A stretch of DNA of 64,000 bases from CAWIMX01 sp963837345 (GTDB taxonomy: Bacteria; Acidobacteriota; Vicinamibacteria; Vicinamibacterales; CAVVIG01): contig CAWIMX010000001.1 in NCBI GenBank assembly GCA_963837345.1, positions 3,348,001 to 3,412,000 on the forward strand, in the 5' to 3' direction. Below are positions 17,252 through 27,382 of this stretch, in pieces. The notes under the pieces were generated by a model. It was not told where the DNA came from, ran no database searches, and worked only from the letters and a program-made list of their open reading frames with translations. Made by a program: the position numbers and the translations under genes. Every line of letters starts with the position of its first letter. The first letter of the stretch is position 1.

Positions 17252-17325
17252 CGCGCACGCAGCAACTCGGCCTCGTCATCCTGCTGTCGGCGTTCGTCGT
17301 GTACGTCTTCCTGTACACCGGGTGA
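17248..17325 (+). CDS. 25-residue single-helix membrane peptide
   Basis: A tiny frame with ATGA overlap to the tonB-like stop and a GTGA overlap to the miaA start, so it is translationally coupled on both sides. The peptide has a positively charged MTRTQQ start followed by one hydrophobic helix of about 17 residues ending YVFLYTG. That is the layout of a membrane microprotein. I know no family. It could help the TonB-like protein in the membrane or act only as a coupling spacer. Confidence 0.55.
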   Translation: MTRTQQLGLVILLSAFVVYVFLYTG

Positions 17326-18287
17326 GCGTGGCCAGGCCGATCGCGCTGGCCGTCGTCGGTCCAACGGCCACGGGGAAGAGTGCCCTGGCGCTGGCCCTGG
17401 CCGAGCGCTACGGCGGGGAGATCGTCAGCTGCGATTCGACGGCGGTCTATCGCGGCGTGGACATCGGCACCGACAAGGTGCCCGCGTCCGAGCGGCGCGG
17501 GATTCCGCACCATCTGATCGACGTCGTCGACCTCACCGCCGACTATACCGCCGCGCAGTATGCGCGTGACGCGTCTGCGGTGAGCCGCGAGATTCTCGCG
17601 CGCGGCCACGTCCCGATCGTCGTCGGCGGCACGGGCTTCTACTATCGAGCGCTCACGCGCGGCCTGTTTCCAGGCCCCGGCCGGGACACGGCGCTCAGGA
17701 CGCGCCTCGAGCGGGTCGCGGCGCGCCGTGGCCCGACGTTCCTGCACCGGCTGCTGAAGCGGATCGATCCCGAGTCGGCGATCCGCATTCAGCCGCGCGA
17801 CGTCAAACGTCTGGTGCGCGCGCTCGAAGTGTTCTTTCTGACCGGCCGGCCGCTCACCGCGCACTTCTCCGAGACGGTGCCGCCCCTGCCAGACGTGGAG
17901 ATGCTGGCCGTCGCGCTGCGGTTGCCGGCCGAGCTCACGTCGGTTCGCGTGACGGCCCGTGTCGACCGGCAGTTCGCGCGCGGGGTCGTCGACGAAGTGC
18001 AGAGCCTGCTGCGAAGCGGCGTGCCCGAGTCGGCGCGGCCGTTCGGGGGCCTGGTCTACCGTCAGGTGCTCGAGTACCTGCACGGGGCGCGCGACGAGCC
18101 GGCGACGCGCGCGCTCATCGCACAGGAGAATCGGCGCTACGCACGCCGTCAGTTGATCTGGTTCCGCAAAGAGCCTAACCTACACTGGTTCGCCGGTCCC
18201 GGCGAGCTGGCCTCGACGCTCGACGCCGTCACCCGCCTGCTCGACCCTCGGATGCTCGAACGGCCGACCAAGGAGCGCGTGCGGTGA
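17322..18287 (+). CDS. miaA: tRNA dimethylallyltransferase MiaA
   Basis: MiaA adds a dimethylallyl group to A37 of tRNAs that read codons starting with U. The P-loop GPTATGKSALAL (about residues 13-24), the DSTAVYRGVDIGTDK motif, the VGGTGFYYRALTRGL motif and the C-terminal ENRRYARRQLIWFRKE are all present. Its 321 residues are normal. GTG 17322 overlaps the upstream stop; GTG 17328 is an alternative. Confidence 0.93.
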   Translation: MSVARPIALAVVGPTATGKSALALALAERYGGEIVSCDSTAVYRGVDIGTDKVPASERRGIPHHLIDVVDLTADYTAAQYARDASAVSREILARGHVPIVVGGTGFYYRALTRGLFPGPGRDTALRTRLERVAARRGPTFLHRLLKRIDPESAIRIQPRDVKRLVRALEVFFLTGRPLTAHFSETVPPLPDVEMLAVALRLPAELTSVRVTARVDRQFARGVVDEVQSLLRSGVPESARPFGGLVYRQVLEYLHGARDEPATRALIAQENRRYARRQLIWFRKEPNLHWFAGPGELASTLDAVTRLLDPRMLERPTKERVR

Positions 18288-18324
18288 TGCGTCCCCACCT
18301 GTCATCGCCCGGCGGCAGCGCCCG

Positions 18325-19496
<1,172 letters not shown>

Positions 19497-19500
<4 letters not shown>

Positions 19501-20552
19501 CTCTGCGCGAACAGCTCGAGGCGCGCGAGCGCGAGACGCTGGCGCCGCAGGCGGCGAAGAGCGCCGACTCGAAGGGCCGGCTGCACGCCGAAGCTCCCGA
19601 CCCGGTCCGCCCCGCGTTCCAGCGCGACCGCGATCGCATCATCCACTGCAAGGCGTTCCGTCGGCTGAAGCACAAGACACAGGTGTTCTTCAGCCCGACC
19701 GGCGATCACTATCGCACGCGCCTGACCCACTCGCTCGAGGTGTCCCAGATCGCACGCACGATTGCCAAGGTGCTTCGGCTGCACGAGGAGCTCACCGAGG
19801 CGATCGCGCTCGGTCACGATCTGGGGCACCCGCCCTTCGGCCACGCGGGGGAGCGCGTCATCGACCGCCTGATGCCGGGCGGCTTCAACCACTACGAGCA
19901 GAGCCTCCGCATCGTCGATCGGCTGGAGAACGACGGCCGCGGGTTGAATCTGACATGGGAGGTCCGCGACGGCATCGCGAAACACTCGAAGGGCAAGTCC
20001 GGCGCCCCGGTCGGCATGGCCGACGCGGTTCGCGCGAGCACGCTCGAAGGCCAGATCATGCGCGTCGCCGATCTCATCGCCTACGTGAACCACGACATCG
20101 ACGATGCGACGCGGGCGGGGCTGCTCGAGCCCTCGTCGTTGCCACGAGGGCCCATCGACGCGCTCGGATCGACCGCGTCGATGCGGATCGGCACCCTCGT
20201 GCGCGACGTCGTCGAGGAGACGATCGCCGGAGGCCTGAGCGAGATCCGGATGACGCGCCCCGTCCTCGACGCCGTGCTGGAGCTCCGGCAGTTTCTGTTC
20301 GACGCCGTCTACGAGAACTCCCTGGCGACCGTCGAGTTCAGGAAGGCGGCCGATATCCTGTCGGGGCTCTGGGAGAAGGTGCGCGAGCGGCCCACCGAAT
20401 TTCTCGACCCGAAGACGATGGACGATGAGGGCCTCGACGCCGCCGTTCGCGACTTCATCGCCGGCATGACCAATCGCTACGCCGTGCGCCTGTTCGAGCA
20501 GTTGTTCATTCCGAAGCCCTGGACCGACGGACCCGACGCCGGCATCTGGTAG
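19497..20552 (+). CDS. dGTP triphosphohydrolase-like HD protein
   Basis: HD-domain nucleotidohydrolase that splits dNTPs into deoxynucleoside and triphosphate. The family order is visible: FQRDRDRIIHCKAFRRLKHKTQVF, RTRLTHSLEVSQIAR, and the HD motif GHDLGHPPFGHAGE. At 351 residues it belongs to the shorter dGTPase subgroup. ATG 19497 overlaps deoB. Its stop TAG abuts, with no spacer, the stop of the convergent minus-strand gene, forming the palindrome TAGCTA. Confidence 0.9.
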
Positions 20553-21183
20553 CTATTTCAACACCGTCAGCGTCACTTCGGCTTTGATCACCTCGCCGCT
20601 GACCTTGTCGGTGGCCGCCATGAACTCCATGGTCTGGCCGTCCCGCAGGAGCAGCTCGTTGCTTGCCCTGAACGTGCGCAGGGTCGGAGCGCCCCCGACG
20701 GTGCCCGGCATGTCCGCCGTGCTCGGGTAGACCGACGTGTCCTCGATGGTCACGTTGACCCGGTAGTGGGAGTCCGGGGTGGTCTGGGCAAAGCAGTCGA
20801 TGTTCGTCCCGATGTTCTTGTACCTGAAAGCCCTGCGGGATCGCGCTGCCGTCCGGCGCCGTGGGCGGCACGCCAGCCATGACGGGGACTGGCACCTGGG
20901 CGCCCATCCTGATGCTCGCTTTGCCTGTATTCGTATTCACCGAGAGCGAATACGGCGTGCTGCTCACTTTCTTGTCGTTCTGGTATTTCGCCAGCACCAC
21001 GTCCACCTTCAGCGGGACGATCGGCAAAGACGGGCGCGGCGCCGGCTCGGCGCGTGGGGGGCCGGCCTGCGGCGGCGCGGGCGGCGGACCGACCGGCGGC
21101 TGCTGCGCCCCGACAGGAGCGCAGAGTGTCAGCGTCAGGCTTGCAGCAACGGCGGCGTTCCAGATGGCGTTCATGGCGTTCAC
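20553..21183 (-). CDS. Secreted protein of unknown family, apparent one-base insertion
   Basis: A signal peptide (about residues 1-27, ending in GAQQ) and a Pro-rich linker lead to a domain with VDVVLAKYQNDKKVSSTPYSL and KASIRMGAQVPVPV. After about residue 120 (PQGFQ) the frame turns to nonsense. Dropping one G at 20823/20824 restores YKNIGTNIDC, then the part encoded in the other frame down to the end, with LRDGQTMEFMAATDKVSGE. The repaired protein is about 209 residues. The beta-rich motifs recall the secretin-like domains of type II/III secretion proteins, but I can name no function. It follows an ECF sigma/anti-sigma-like pair. Either a real frameshift or a sequence error. Confidence 0.7.
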
Positions 21184-21188
21184 CTTCG

Positions 21189-21710
21189 TCAGAATGTGAG
21201 TGAGTCAATGGGCCCGAGCGGCGCGACCACGATGTCGTCAGGGGGGGGAAGCTCCTCATCGAGCGACGGCGAGCCCGGAGCCAACATCGCCGCCGCGACG
21301 TGGCCGTCGCGGGCGGCAGACACGAGCAGCCGTACGCCGGCGGCTTCCTCCGGCGAGACGATCACCTCGGGCCCGCGCCGCGTCGCGCCAGCCGCTTCGG
21401 GGGCCGTCGTGCCGACCCGACCCGCCGGCCTGGGCGCCGCGATCAGGGCGGTGGCCGGCAGCCCGATCGTCCGCGCGGCCAGCGGCGGTCCATCGCTCGC
21501 CTGCCTCGACGCGTCGGGCAGGAGAGCGACGACGACCAGGGCGGCGACAGCCGCCAGGACGCCAAGAGCGCCCATCGCCGGCCAGGTTGCGGACCGCCCT
21601 GGCCGGTCGCGGGCCCCGGAGATGCGCTGCCGGACGCGCGCCGTGAATTCGGCCCGCGGCGCGATCTCGAGGGCCTCGGCGAGTCGGCGATCCAGCTCGA
21701 CGTCGTTCAT
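21189..21710 (-). CDS. Membrane protein, possible anti-sigma factor
   Basis: A 173-residue protein with a short cytoplasmic N-terminus (MNDVELDRRLAEALEIAPR), one membrane helix (about 45-65, GALGVLAAVAALVVVALL) and a low-complexity outer part. ATG 21710 overlaps the sigma factor stop by ATGA, the usual arrangement for an ECF sigma factor and its membrane anti-sigma. A zinc-binding anti-sigma motif (HxxxCxxC) is absent, so the anti-sigma role is inferred from layout only. Confidence 0.7.
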   Translation of the reverse strand: MNDVELDRRLAEALEIAPRAEFTARVRQRISGARDRPGRSATWPAMGALGVLAAVAALVVVALLPDASRQASDGPPLAARTIGLPATALIAAPRPAGRVGTTAPEAAGATRRGPEVIVSPEEAAGVRLLVSAARDGHVAAAMLAPGSPSLDEELPPPDDIVVAPLGPIDSLTF

Positions 21711-22246
21711 TGCAGGCGCTCCTTCAGCTGCTGGCGCGCCAGGAACAGCCGCGACTTCACCGTGCCTTCCGGCAGGTCGAGCAATCGCGCGACCTGGGCG
21801 ACGTCGTGGCCTTCGATGGCGGACAGAACGATGACAACCCGCAACTTCTCGGACAGGGCGTCGATCGCCGTCCACAGCGCGTCGGCGCGTTCCCGTGCGG
21901 TGAGGGTTTCGGCGGCTGTCGGCGCCGCGACGACCGGCGCACGGTGCGTCAGTTCCCGGGCGGCCCGCCGGCGGTCGGCCCGTTGCCGGTCGAGCGCAAG
22001 GCGCCAGGTCATCCGGACCAGCCAGGCCCGGAACCTCCCGCGATCGCGAAGCTGCGAGAAGCGGGAATGAGCCTTGACGAAGGCCTCCTGCGCCACGTCT
22101 TCCGCATCCTGCCGGTGCCGGAGCACGCCGTAGGCGACGCGGAACGCCAGGGTGGACGACTCGGCGAGGCGGGCCTCGAATTCCCGCTCGAGCGCCTCGT
22201 CTGCGCTCAACAGCGCGCCCGCCAGCTCGTGTGCGATTTCAGCCAT
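21707..22246 (-). CDS. ECF-type RNA polymerase sigma factor
   Basis: A 179-residue sigma-70 family protein. Region 2 (about residues 30-95) contains the GVLRHRQDAEDVAQEAFVKAH core. Region 4 (about 125-178) contains a helix-turn-helix, DVAQVARLLDLPEGTVKSRLFLARQQL. Sigma factors of this kind respond to envelope or extracellular signals with a co-transcribed anti-sigma partner, here the next gene. It diverges from the DUF177 gene across a 101-nt control region. Confidence 0.9.
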   Translation of the reverse strand: MAEIAHELAGALLSADEALEREFEARLAESSTLAFRVAYGVLRHRQDAEDVAQEAFVKAHSRFSQLRDRGRFRAWLVRMTWRLALDRQRADRRRAARELTHRAPVVAAPTAAETLTARERADALWTAIDALSEKLRVVIVLSAIEGHDVAQVARLLDLPEGTVKSRLFLARQQLKERLQ

Positions 22247-22332
22247 CGGATCATGTCGCCCGTCGCGCGGCTCGTGTCACCTCGCTAGACGCCGCCGGAT
22301 CGGGCCGGGTTCAGTAGAGGCCGATTCTGCGC

Positions 22333-22338
22333 TACACT
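22333..22338 (+). promoter_or_regulatory. Putative -10 box for DUF177-rpmF
   Basis: TACACT ends 9 nt before the ATG. TTCAGT, 17 nt upstream, is a weak -35 candidate. Confidence 0.35.
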
Positions 22339-22347
22339 TAAGGGTTC

Positions 22348-22890
22348 ATGTTTCTGAATCTGAACGAGATCAGGGACGCGCACGAACGCATCGAGCAGGT
22401 CTATCAGCCGGCGGCGTTCGAAGGTGGACGCGACGGCGTCGATCCCCTCCGGGTCGTCGGCCCGGTCTCGCTCGCCTTCGATATCTACAAGGATAAAGAA
22501 GAGTTCCACCTCGTCGGGACGCTCCGCGGGACGATCGAGCTGCCGTGCAGCCGCTGCCTCGAACCCTTCGACTGGGCGGTCGACACCACCTTCGATCTGC
22601 GGTACCAGCCGCGGTCGAGCAATACGGGCGAAGGCGAACGCGAGATCGAGGCTGACGACCTCTCGACGGCGTTTTACGAGGACGACCGCATCGATCTCGG
22701 CCAGTTGATGCGCGAGCAATTCTACCTGGCGATGCCGATGAAGCCGTTGTGCCGCGAGGCGTGTGAGGGCCTGTGTCCCGAGTGCGGCACCAACCGGAAC
22801 ACGAACACGTGCGACTGCACGCGGGAATGGGACGATCCGCGCTTCGCGGCGCTGAAGGCGCTGCGGGGCGATCCATCGAAGCCACACTGA
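22348..22890 (+). CDS. DUF177 (YceD-like) protein
   Basis: YceD-family protein, nearly always encoded next to rpmF and linked to rRNA/ribosome biology. The N-terminal domain ends in a CSRCLEPFDW motif (about residue 63). The C-terminus has further cysteines in CREACEGLCPECG and CDC, probably a zinc site. 180 residues, normal. Thirteen nt separate it from rpmF. Confidence 0.88.
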   Translation: MFLNLNEIRDAHERIEQVYQPAAFEGGRDGVDPLRVVGPVSLAFDIYKDKEEFHLVGTLRGTIELPCSRCLEPFDWAVDTTFDLRYQPRSSNTGEGEREIEADDLSTAFYEDDRIDLGQLMREQFYLAMPMKPLCREACEGLCPECGTNRNTNTCDCTREWDDPRFAALKALRGDPSKPH

Positions 22891-22903
22891 GGACGCCACG
22901 ATC

Positions 22904-23086
22904 ATGCCGAATCCGAAACGCCGACACTCGAAAACCCGAACGGCCAAGCGCCGCACGCACGACGCCCTGACCGCGGTGGGCCTGAGCGAATGCCCGCAGT
23001 GCCATGAAGCGAAACCGCCGCACCGTGTGTGCCCCAACTGCGGCTACTACCGCGGCCGCCAGGCACGGGCGGTCAAAGAAGAATAG
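22904..23086 (+). CDS. rpmF: 50S ribosomal protein L32
   Basis: A 60-residue basic protein starting MPNPKRRHSKTRTAKRRTHD, the L32 signature. It keeps a zinc ribbon CPQCHEAKPPHRVCPNCGYY with four cysteines. The DUF177-rpmF-plsX order is a standard bacterial cluster. Confidence 0.97.
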   Translation: MPNPKRRHSKTRTAKRRTHDALTAVGLSECPQCHEAKPPHRVCPNCGYYRGRQARAVKEE

Positions 23087-23097
23087 GGTTCGGGAGG

Positions 23098-23133
23098 CCC
23101 CGAGAACCCGAGAACCCCGAGAACTCCGAGAAC
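23098..23133 (+). repeat. Short tandem repeat, CCCGAGAA unit
   Basis: Four consecutive imperfect copies of (C)CCGAGAA fill most of the 48-nt gap between rpmF and plsX and run up to the plsX start. No hairpin is obvious. Confidence 0.7.
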
Positions 23134-23134
23134 C

Positions 23135-24169
23135 TTGCCGATCATTCACATCGCCGTGGACGCGATGGGCGGCGATCTGGCCCCGCGGCCGGTCGTGGAC
23201 GGCGCCCTCGCGGCCGCACGTCACTTCGATCTCGGCGTGCATCTGGTGGGCCCGCGCGCGCGCCTCGAACAGGAGCTCGAACGCCATCCCGACGCCGATC
23301 GCACCCGTGTGCGCATCGTCGAGGCCGCAGAGGTGGTCGACATGGCCGAACCGCCTGCGGCCGCGCTCAGACGGAAGCCGAATGCCTCCATTCGAGTCGC
23401 CGCCGAGCTCGTAGCGCGGGGGGAAGCCGGGGCTCTCTTCAGCGCCGGCCATACCGGGGCGACGGTCATGGCTGCCCACGCGGCGTTCGGCCTGCTGCCG
23501 GGCGTCGGGCGACCCGCGCTCGCCGCCACGATTCCGACCCGGACGGGCGCGCCCGCGGTGTTGCTCGACGTCGGCGCCAGCGTGGAATGCCGGCCCGCGC
23601 ATCTCCTGCAGTTCGCCGTCATGGGCAGCGTGTTCGCGCGGCTGGCGTTCGGCCTCGAGCGTCCGCGCGTCGGATTGCTGTCGATCGGCGAGGAAGCCAC
23701 CAAGGGCAACGAGCTCACGCGCGAGGCGCATCAGCTGCTCCTGGCGGCGCCGCTCGCGTTCGTCGGCAACGTGGAGGCCCGCGACGTCTACAGCGGCCGC
23801 GCGGACGTGATCGTGTGCGACGGCTTCACGGGCAACGTGGCGTTGAAGGTCAGCGAGGGGCTGGTCGACGTCATGGAGGGGCTGCTCGGCGAGGAGCTCA
23901 CGAGCACGGTGACGGCGCGCGTGGGCTCGCTCATCACGCGCCGCGCGCTGCGCCGCTTCCGGAGGCGGATCGACTACTCGGAGTACGGCGGTGCGCCGCT
24001 CGTCGGCGTCGCGGGCGTCGTGATCGTCGGCCATGGCCGATCGAGCGCCAAGGCCGTCCGCAACGCGGTGGCGATGGCGTACCGCTTCGCGCGGGCCCGC
24101 TTCGTTCCGCGCGTCGAAGCCGAGATCGCCGCCGCCGGCACGGCGCACCAGGCAGGCGTCGATTCGTGA
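23135..24169 (+). CDS. plsX: Phosphate acyltransferase PlsX
   Basis: PlsX makes acyl-phosphate from acyl-ACP for phospholipid synthesis. The VDAMGGDLAPRPVVDGAL start, GALFSAGHTGATVMAA, VCDGFTGNVALKVSEG and DYSEYGGAPLVGVAGVVIVGHGRS are diagnostic. 344 residues. TTG is the only start that fits; it sits just after the repeat tract with no good ribosome-binding site. GTGA overlap with fabD. Confidence 0.94.
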   Translation: MPIIHIAVDAMGGDLAPRPVVDGALAAARHFDLGVHLVGPRARLEQELERHPDADRTRVRIVEAAEVVDMAEPPAAALRRKPNASIRVAAELVARGEAGALFSAGHTGATVMAAHAAFGLLPGVGRPALAATIPTRTGAPAVLLDVGASVECRPAHLLQFAVMGSVFARLAFGLERPRVGLLSIGEEATKGNELTREAHQLLLAAPLAFVGNVEARDVYSGRADVIVCDGFTGNVALKVSEGLVDVMEGLLGEELTSTVTARVGSLITRRALRRFRRRIDYSEYGGAPLVGVAGVVIVGHGRSSAKAVRNAVAMAYRFARARFVPRVEAEIAAAGTAHQAGVDS

Positions 24170-25092
24170 TCGCCTGTGTCTTCCCGGGCCAGGGATCGCA
24201 GTACGTCGGGATGGGACGCGCGCTGGCCGACGCGTTTCCCGTGTGCCGCGCCGCCTTCGACGAGGCTGACGCGGCGCTGGGCGAACCGATCAGCCGGCTG
24301 TGCTTCGAGGGTCCCGAGGCGCAGCTGACTCTCACCGAGAACCAGCAGCCCGCCATTCTCGCCACGAGCATTGCCGCGTGGCGCCTGCTCGCGTCGCGCG
24401 GCCTGACGCCCGCCTTCGTGGCGGGGCACAGCCTGGGCGAGTACTCGGCGAACGTCGCCGCCGGCACGTTCTCGTTCGCCGACGCCGTCCGCATCGTGCG
24501 TCGCCGAGGGCGCTACATGCAGGAAGCGGTGCCGATCGGCACCGGGGCCATGGCCGCGATTCTCGGGCTCGACGAAGCCTCGGTCGCGCGCGCCTGCGAG
24601 GAAGCGTCGGAAGGCGAGGTCGTCGGCCCGGCCAACCTGAACGGACCGGGGCAGGTGGTGATCGCCGGCGCCGCCGGCGCCGTGGCGCGCGCCGGGGAGC
24701 GAGCCAGGCGTCTCGGCGCGAAACGGGTCGTGCCGTTGCCCGTGAGCGCGCCATTTCATTGTGCGCTGATGAACGCGGCCGAGGCGCGGCTCGAGCCCGA
24801 CTTGCGCGCGATGTCCACGGCCGATCCCCGCGTGCCGATTGTCGCCAACGTCGACGCCCAGCCCAAGCGCGAGGCGTGGGCGGCGACGAGCGCCCTGGTC
24901 GCGCAAGTCTCGGCGCCCGTGCGCTGGGAGGCCGTCGTTCGCCGTCTTGCGTCGGAAGGCGTCACAACGTATGTTGAGGTGGGTCCGGGCTCGGTGCTGA
25001 GCGGCCTGGTGCGCCGGATCCACCGGGATGCCACCGTGGTGAGCTTCGGCACGCCCGACGATCTGGCGGCGGTGGAGCCGCTTCTCTCATGA
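24166..25092 (+). CDS. fabD: Malonyl-CoA:ACP transacylase FabD
   Basis: Transfers malonyl groups from CoA to ACP to start and extend fatty acids. The VFPGQGSQYVGMG start, nucleophile Ser89 in GHSLGEYSA and catalytic His198 in SAPFHCALM are present. 308 residues. GTG start overlaps plsX; fabG follows after 24 nt. Confidence 0.95.
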   Translation: MIACVFPGQGSQYVGMGRALADAFPVCRAAFDEADAALGEPISRLCFEGPEAQLTLTENQQPAILATSIAAWRLLASRGLTPAFVAGHSLGEYSANVAAGTFSFADAVRIVRRRGRYMQEAVPIGTGAMAAILGLDEASVARACEEASEGEVVGPANLNGPGQVVIAGAAGAVARAGERARRLGAKRVVPLPVSAPFHCALMNAAEARLEPDLRAMSTADPRVPIVANVDAQPKREAWAATSALVAQVSAPVRWEAVVRRLASEGVTTYVEVGPGSVLSGLVRRIHRDATVVSFGTPDDLAAVEPLLS

Positions 25093-25116
25093 CCGGGAGT
25101 CGGAAGCGTCGCCTGC

Positions 25117-25857
25117 ATGCTTGATCTCACTGGAAAAGTTGCGCTCGTGACTGGCGCCTCCCGGGGCATCGGGCGTGCGATCGCCGAACGCCTGGCCCGG
25201 CAGGGCGCGGTGGTCGTGGCCGCCGCGCGCGGCGATCACGCGCAGGCCGTCGCGAGCGGCCTGGCCGCCGAAGGCCTGCGCGCCGAAGCCGCGACGCTCG
25301 ACGTGACCGACAGCGCCGCCCTCGCCGGGTTGCCCGCCGAGCTGGTGGCCCGCCACGGGCGGCTGGACGTCGTCGTGAGCAATGCCGGGATCGCGCGCGA
25401 CCAGCTCCTGATGCGCATGAAGCGCGACGACTGGGACCAGGTGCTGGCGACGAACCTCACCGCGACCTTCGTGCTCGCCCAGGCCGCCATGCGGCCAATG
25501 CTCAAGCAGCGGGCGGGCCGGATTATCGCCGTCGGATCGGTCGTCGGCCAGATGGGGAACGCCGGCCAGACCAATTACGCGGCGTCGAAGGCGGGGCTCG
25601 CGGGCTTCGCCAAGGCGCTGGCGCGAGAAGTGGCGTCGCGGGGCATCACGGTCAACGTGGTCGCGCCGGGCATGATCGACACCGAGATGACGCGCGCAAT
25701 CGCCGAGCGCGCGCAGGCCGACTGGTCCGGGCAGATTCCGCTCGGCCGCCTCGGCACGCCCGCGGAGGTGGCGTCGGCGGTTTGTTTCCTTGCCTCCGAC
25801 GAGGCATCGTATATTACTGGGCACGTACTCGCCGTCAACGGCGGAATGTACATGTAG
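25117..25857 (+). CDS. fabG: 3-oxoacyl-ACP reductase FabG
   Basis: Short-chain dehydrogenase that reduces 3-ketoacyl-ACP with NADPH. TGASRGIGRAIAERL is the cofactor loop. NAG is at about residue 90, a serine lies in VGSVVGQMG, and Tyr154/Lys158 form the YAASK motif. The C-terminal GHVLAVNGGMYM is typical of FabG. 246 residues. Confidence 0.95.
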   Translation: MLDLTGKVALVTGASRGIGRAIAERLARQGAVVVAAARGDHAQAVASGLAAEGLRAEAATLDVTDSAALAGLPAELVARHGRLDVVVSNAGIARDQLLMRMKRDDWDQVLATNLTATFVLAQAAMRPMLKQRAGRIIAVGSVVGQMGNAGQTNYAASKAGLAGFAKALAREVASRGITVNVVAPGMIDTEMTRAIAERAQADWSGQIPLGRLGTPAEVASAVCFLASDEASYITGHVLAVNGGMYM

Positions 25858-25867
25858 GAGGATCGCA

Positions 25868-26110
25868 GTGGCCGTAGCCGACAAAGTCAAGAGCATCATC
25901 GTGGAGCAGCTCGGGGTCGACGAGGAGGAAGTGACGCCGGACGCGTCGTTCGTGGACGACCTGGGAGCCGACTCGCTCGACACCGTCGAGCTGGTGATGG
26001 CGTTCGAGGAGGAATTCGGCATCGAGATCCCCGACGAGGACGCGGAGAAGATCACCCGCGTCAAGGAAGCCGTCGAGTACATCGACTCGCACGCCAAGAG
26101 CAAGAAGTAG
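25868..26110 (+). CDS. acpP: Acyl carrier protein
   Basis: An 80-residue acidic carrier protein. Ser36 in GADSLDTVEL is the phosphopantetheine site. GTG start with GGAGG about 6 nt upstream; longer frames read into fabG. It supplies the acyl chains used by fabF and by the FabZ-LpxA fusion. Confidence 0.97.
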   Translation: MAVADKVKSIIVEQLGVDEEEVTPDASFVDDLGADSLDTVELVMAFEEEFGIEIPDEDAEKITRVKEAVEYIDSHAKSKK

Positions 26111-26119
26111 GGCCGGCGC

Positions 26120-27358
26120 GTGAGCAGACGACGGGTTGTCGTCACCGGCATCGGGCTGGTGTCGTCACTGGGCGTGGGGACCGACGCGAACTGGCAGGCA
26201 CTCTCGGCGGGCCGGAGCGGCGTCGGCACGATTACGAAGTTCGACGCGTCCGCCTTCTCGAGCCGCATCGCGGGCGAGGTGAAAGCCTTCGACCCGCTGC
26301 AGTTCATCGAGAAGAAGGAAGTCAAGAAGATGGACGTGTTCATCCAGTACGCCATCGCCGCGTCGCAGTTCGCGATGGACGATGCCCGGCTGGTGATCAC
26401 GCCCGGCCTGGCGCCGCGCGTCGGGGTCTTCATCGCGTCGGGCATCGGCGGCTTCACCACCATCGAGCGTGAGCACAAGGCGCTGCTCGAGGGCGGGCCG
26501 CGCAAGATCTCGCCCTTTTTCATCCCGTCGGCCATCATCAACCTCGCGGCCGGTCAGGTGTCGATCCGGTTCGGGGCCAAGGGGCCGAACTCGGCCACCT
26601 GCACGGCCTGCTCCGCGTCGGCGCATGCCATCGGCGACGCGTACGAGATCATCCTGCGCGACGCCGCCGACGTGATGATTGCCGGCGGCTCGGAGGCGGC
26701 CATCACCCCGATGGGCATCGGCGGGTTCGCCGCCATGCGGGCGCTCTCGACCCGCAACGACGAGCCGGCGCGGGCGAGTCGTCCTTTCGATCGCGACCGC
26801 GACGGCTTCATCGTCGGGGAGGGATCGGGAGTGCTCATTCTGGAAGAGTACGAGCGGGCGCGTGAGCGGGGGGCCCGCATCTACGCCGAGTTGGTCGGCT
26901 ACGGCATGTCGGCCGACGCGTATCACATCACGGCGCCGTCGGAAGACGGCGACGGCGCGCTCCGCGTCATGCGCGCGGCGATCGAGAGCGCCGGCGTCGC
27001 CCCCTCGTGCGTGAGCTACATCAACGCCCACGGCACGTCGACGCCGCACGGCGACAAGATCGAGACGCTGGCCATCAAGCGCTGTTTCGGCGAGCACGCC
27101 GGCGCGCTCGCCGTGTCGTCGACGAAGTCGATGACGGGGCACCTGCTCGGCGCGGCCGGCGGCCTCGAGGCGGGCATCACGGCGCTGGCGGTGCATCATC
27201 AGCAGGCGCCGCCCACGATCAATCTCGAGCACCCGGACGCGTTGTGCGACCTCGACTATGTGCCCGAGGGCGCCCGGCCGCTGCGCATCGACTATGCGCT
27301 GTCGAATTCGTTCGGCTTCGGCGGCACGAATGCCGCGCTGTTGTTCAAGAGACTGTAG
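26120..27358 (+). CDS. fabF: 3-oxoacyl-ACP synthase II FabF
   Basis: Condensing enzyme that elongates acyl-ACP with malonyl-ACP. Nucleophile Cys164 lies in CTACSASAHAIGDA; the two catalytic histidines are in NAHGTSTPHGD and SMTGHLLGAAGG. 412 residues. GTG start 9 nt after acpP, the normal partner gene. Confidence 0.96.
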   Translation: MSRRRVVVTGIGLVSSLGVGTDANWQALSAGRSGVGTITKFDASAFSSRIAGEVKAFDPLQFIEKKEVKKMDVFIQYAIAASQFAMDDARLVITPGLAPRVGVFIASGIGGFTTIEREHKALLEGGPRKISPFFIPSAIINLAAGQVSIRFGAKGPNSATCTACSASAHAIGDAYEIILRDAADVMIAGGSEAAITPMGIGGFAAMRALSTRNDEPARASRPFDRDRDGFIVGEGSGVLILEEYERARERGARIYAELVGYGMSADAYHITAPSEDGDGALRVMRAAIESAGVAPSCVSYINAHGTSTPHGDKIETLAIKRCFGEHAGALAVSSTKSMTGHLLGAAGGLEAGITALAVHHQQAPPTINLEHPDALCDLDYVPEGARPLRIDYALSNSFGFGGTNAALLFKRL

Positions 27359-27382
27359 GGATCCCTACCTCGACAAGGATCA

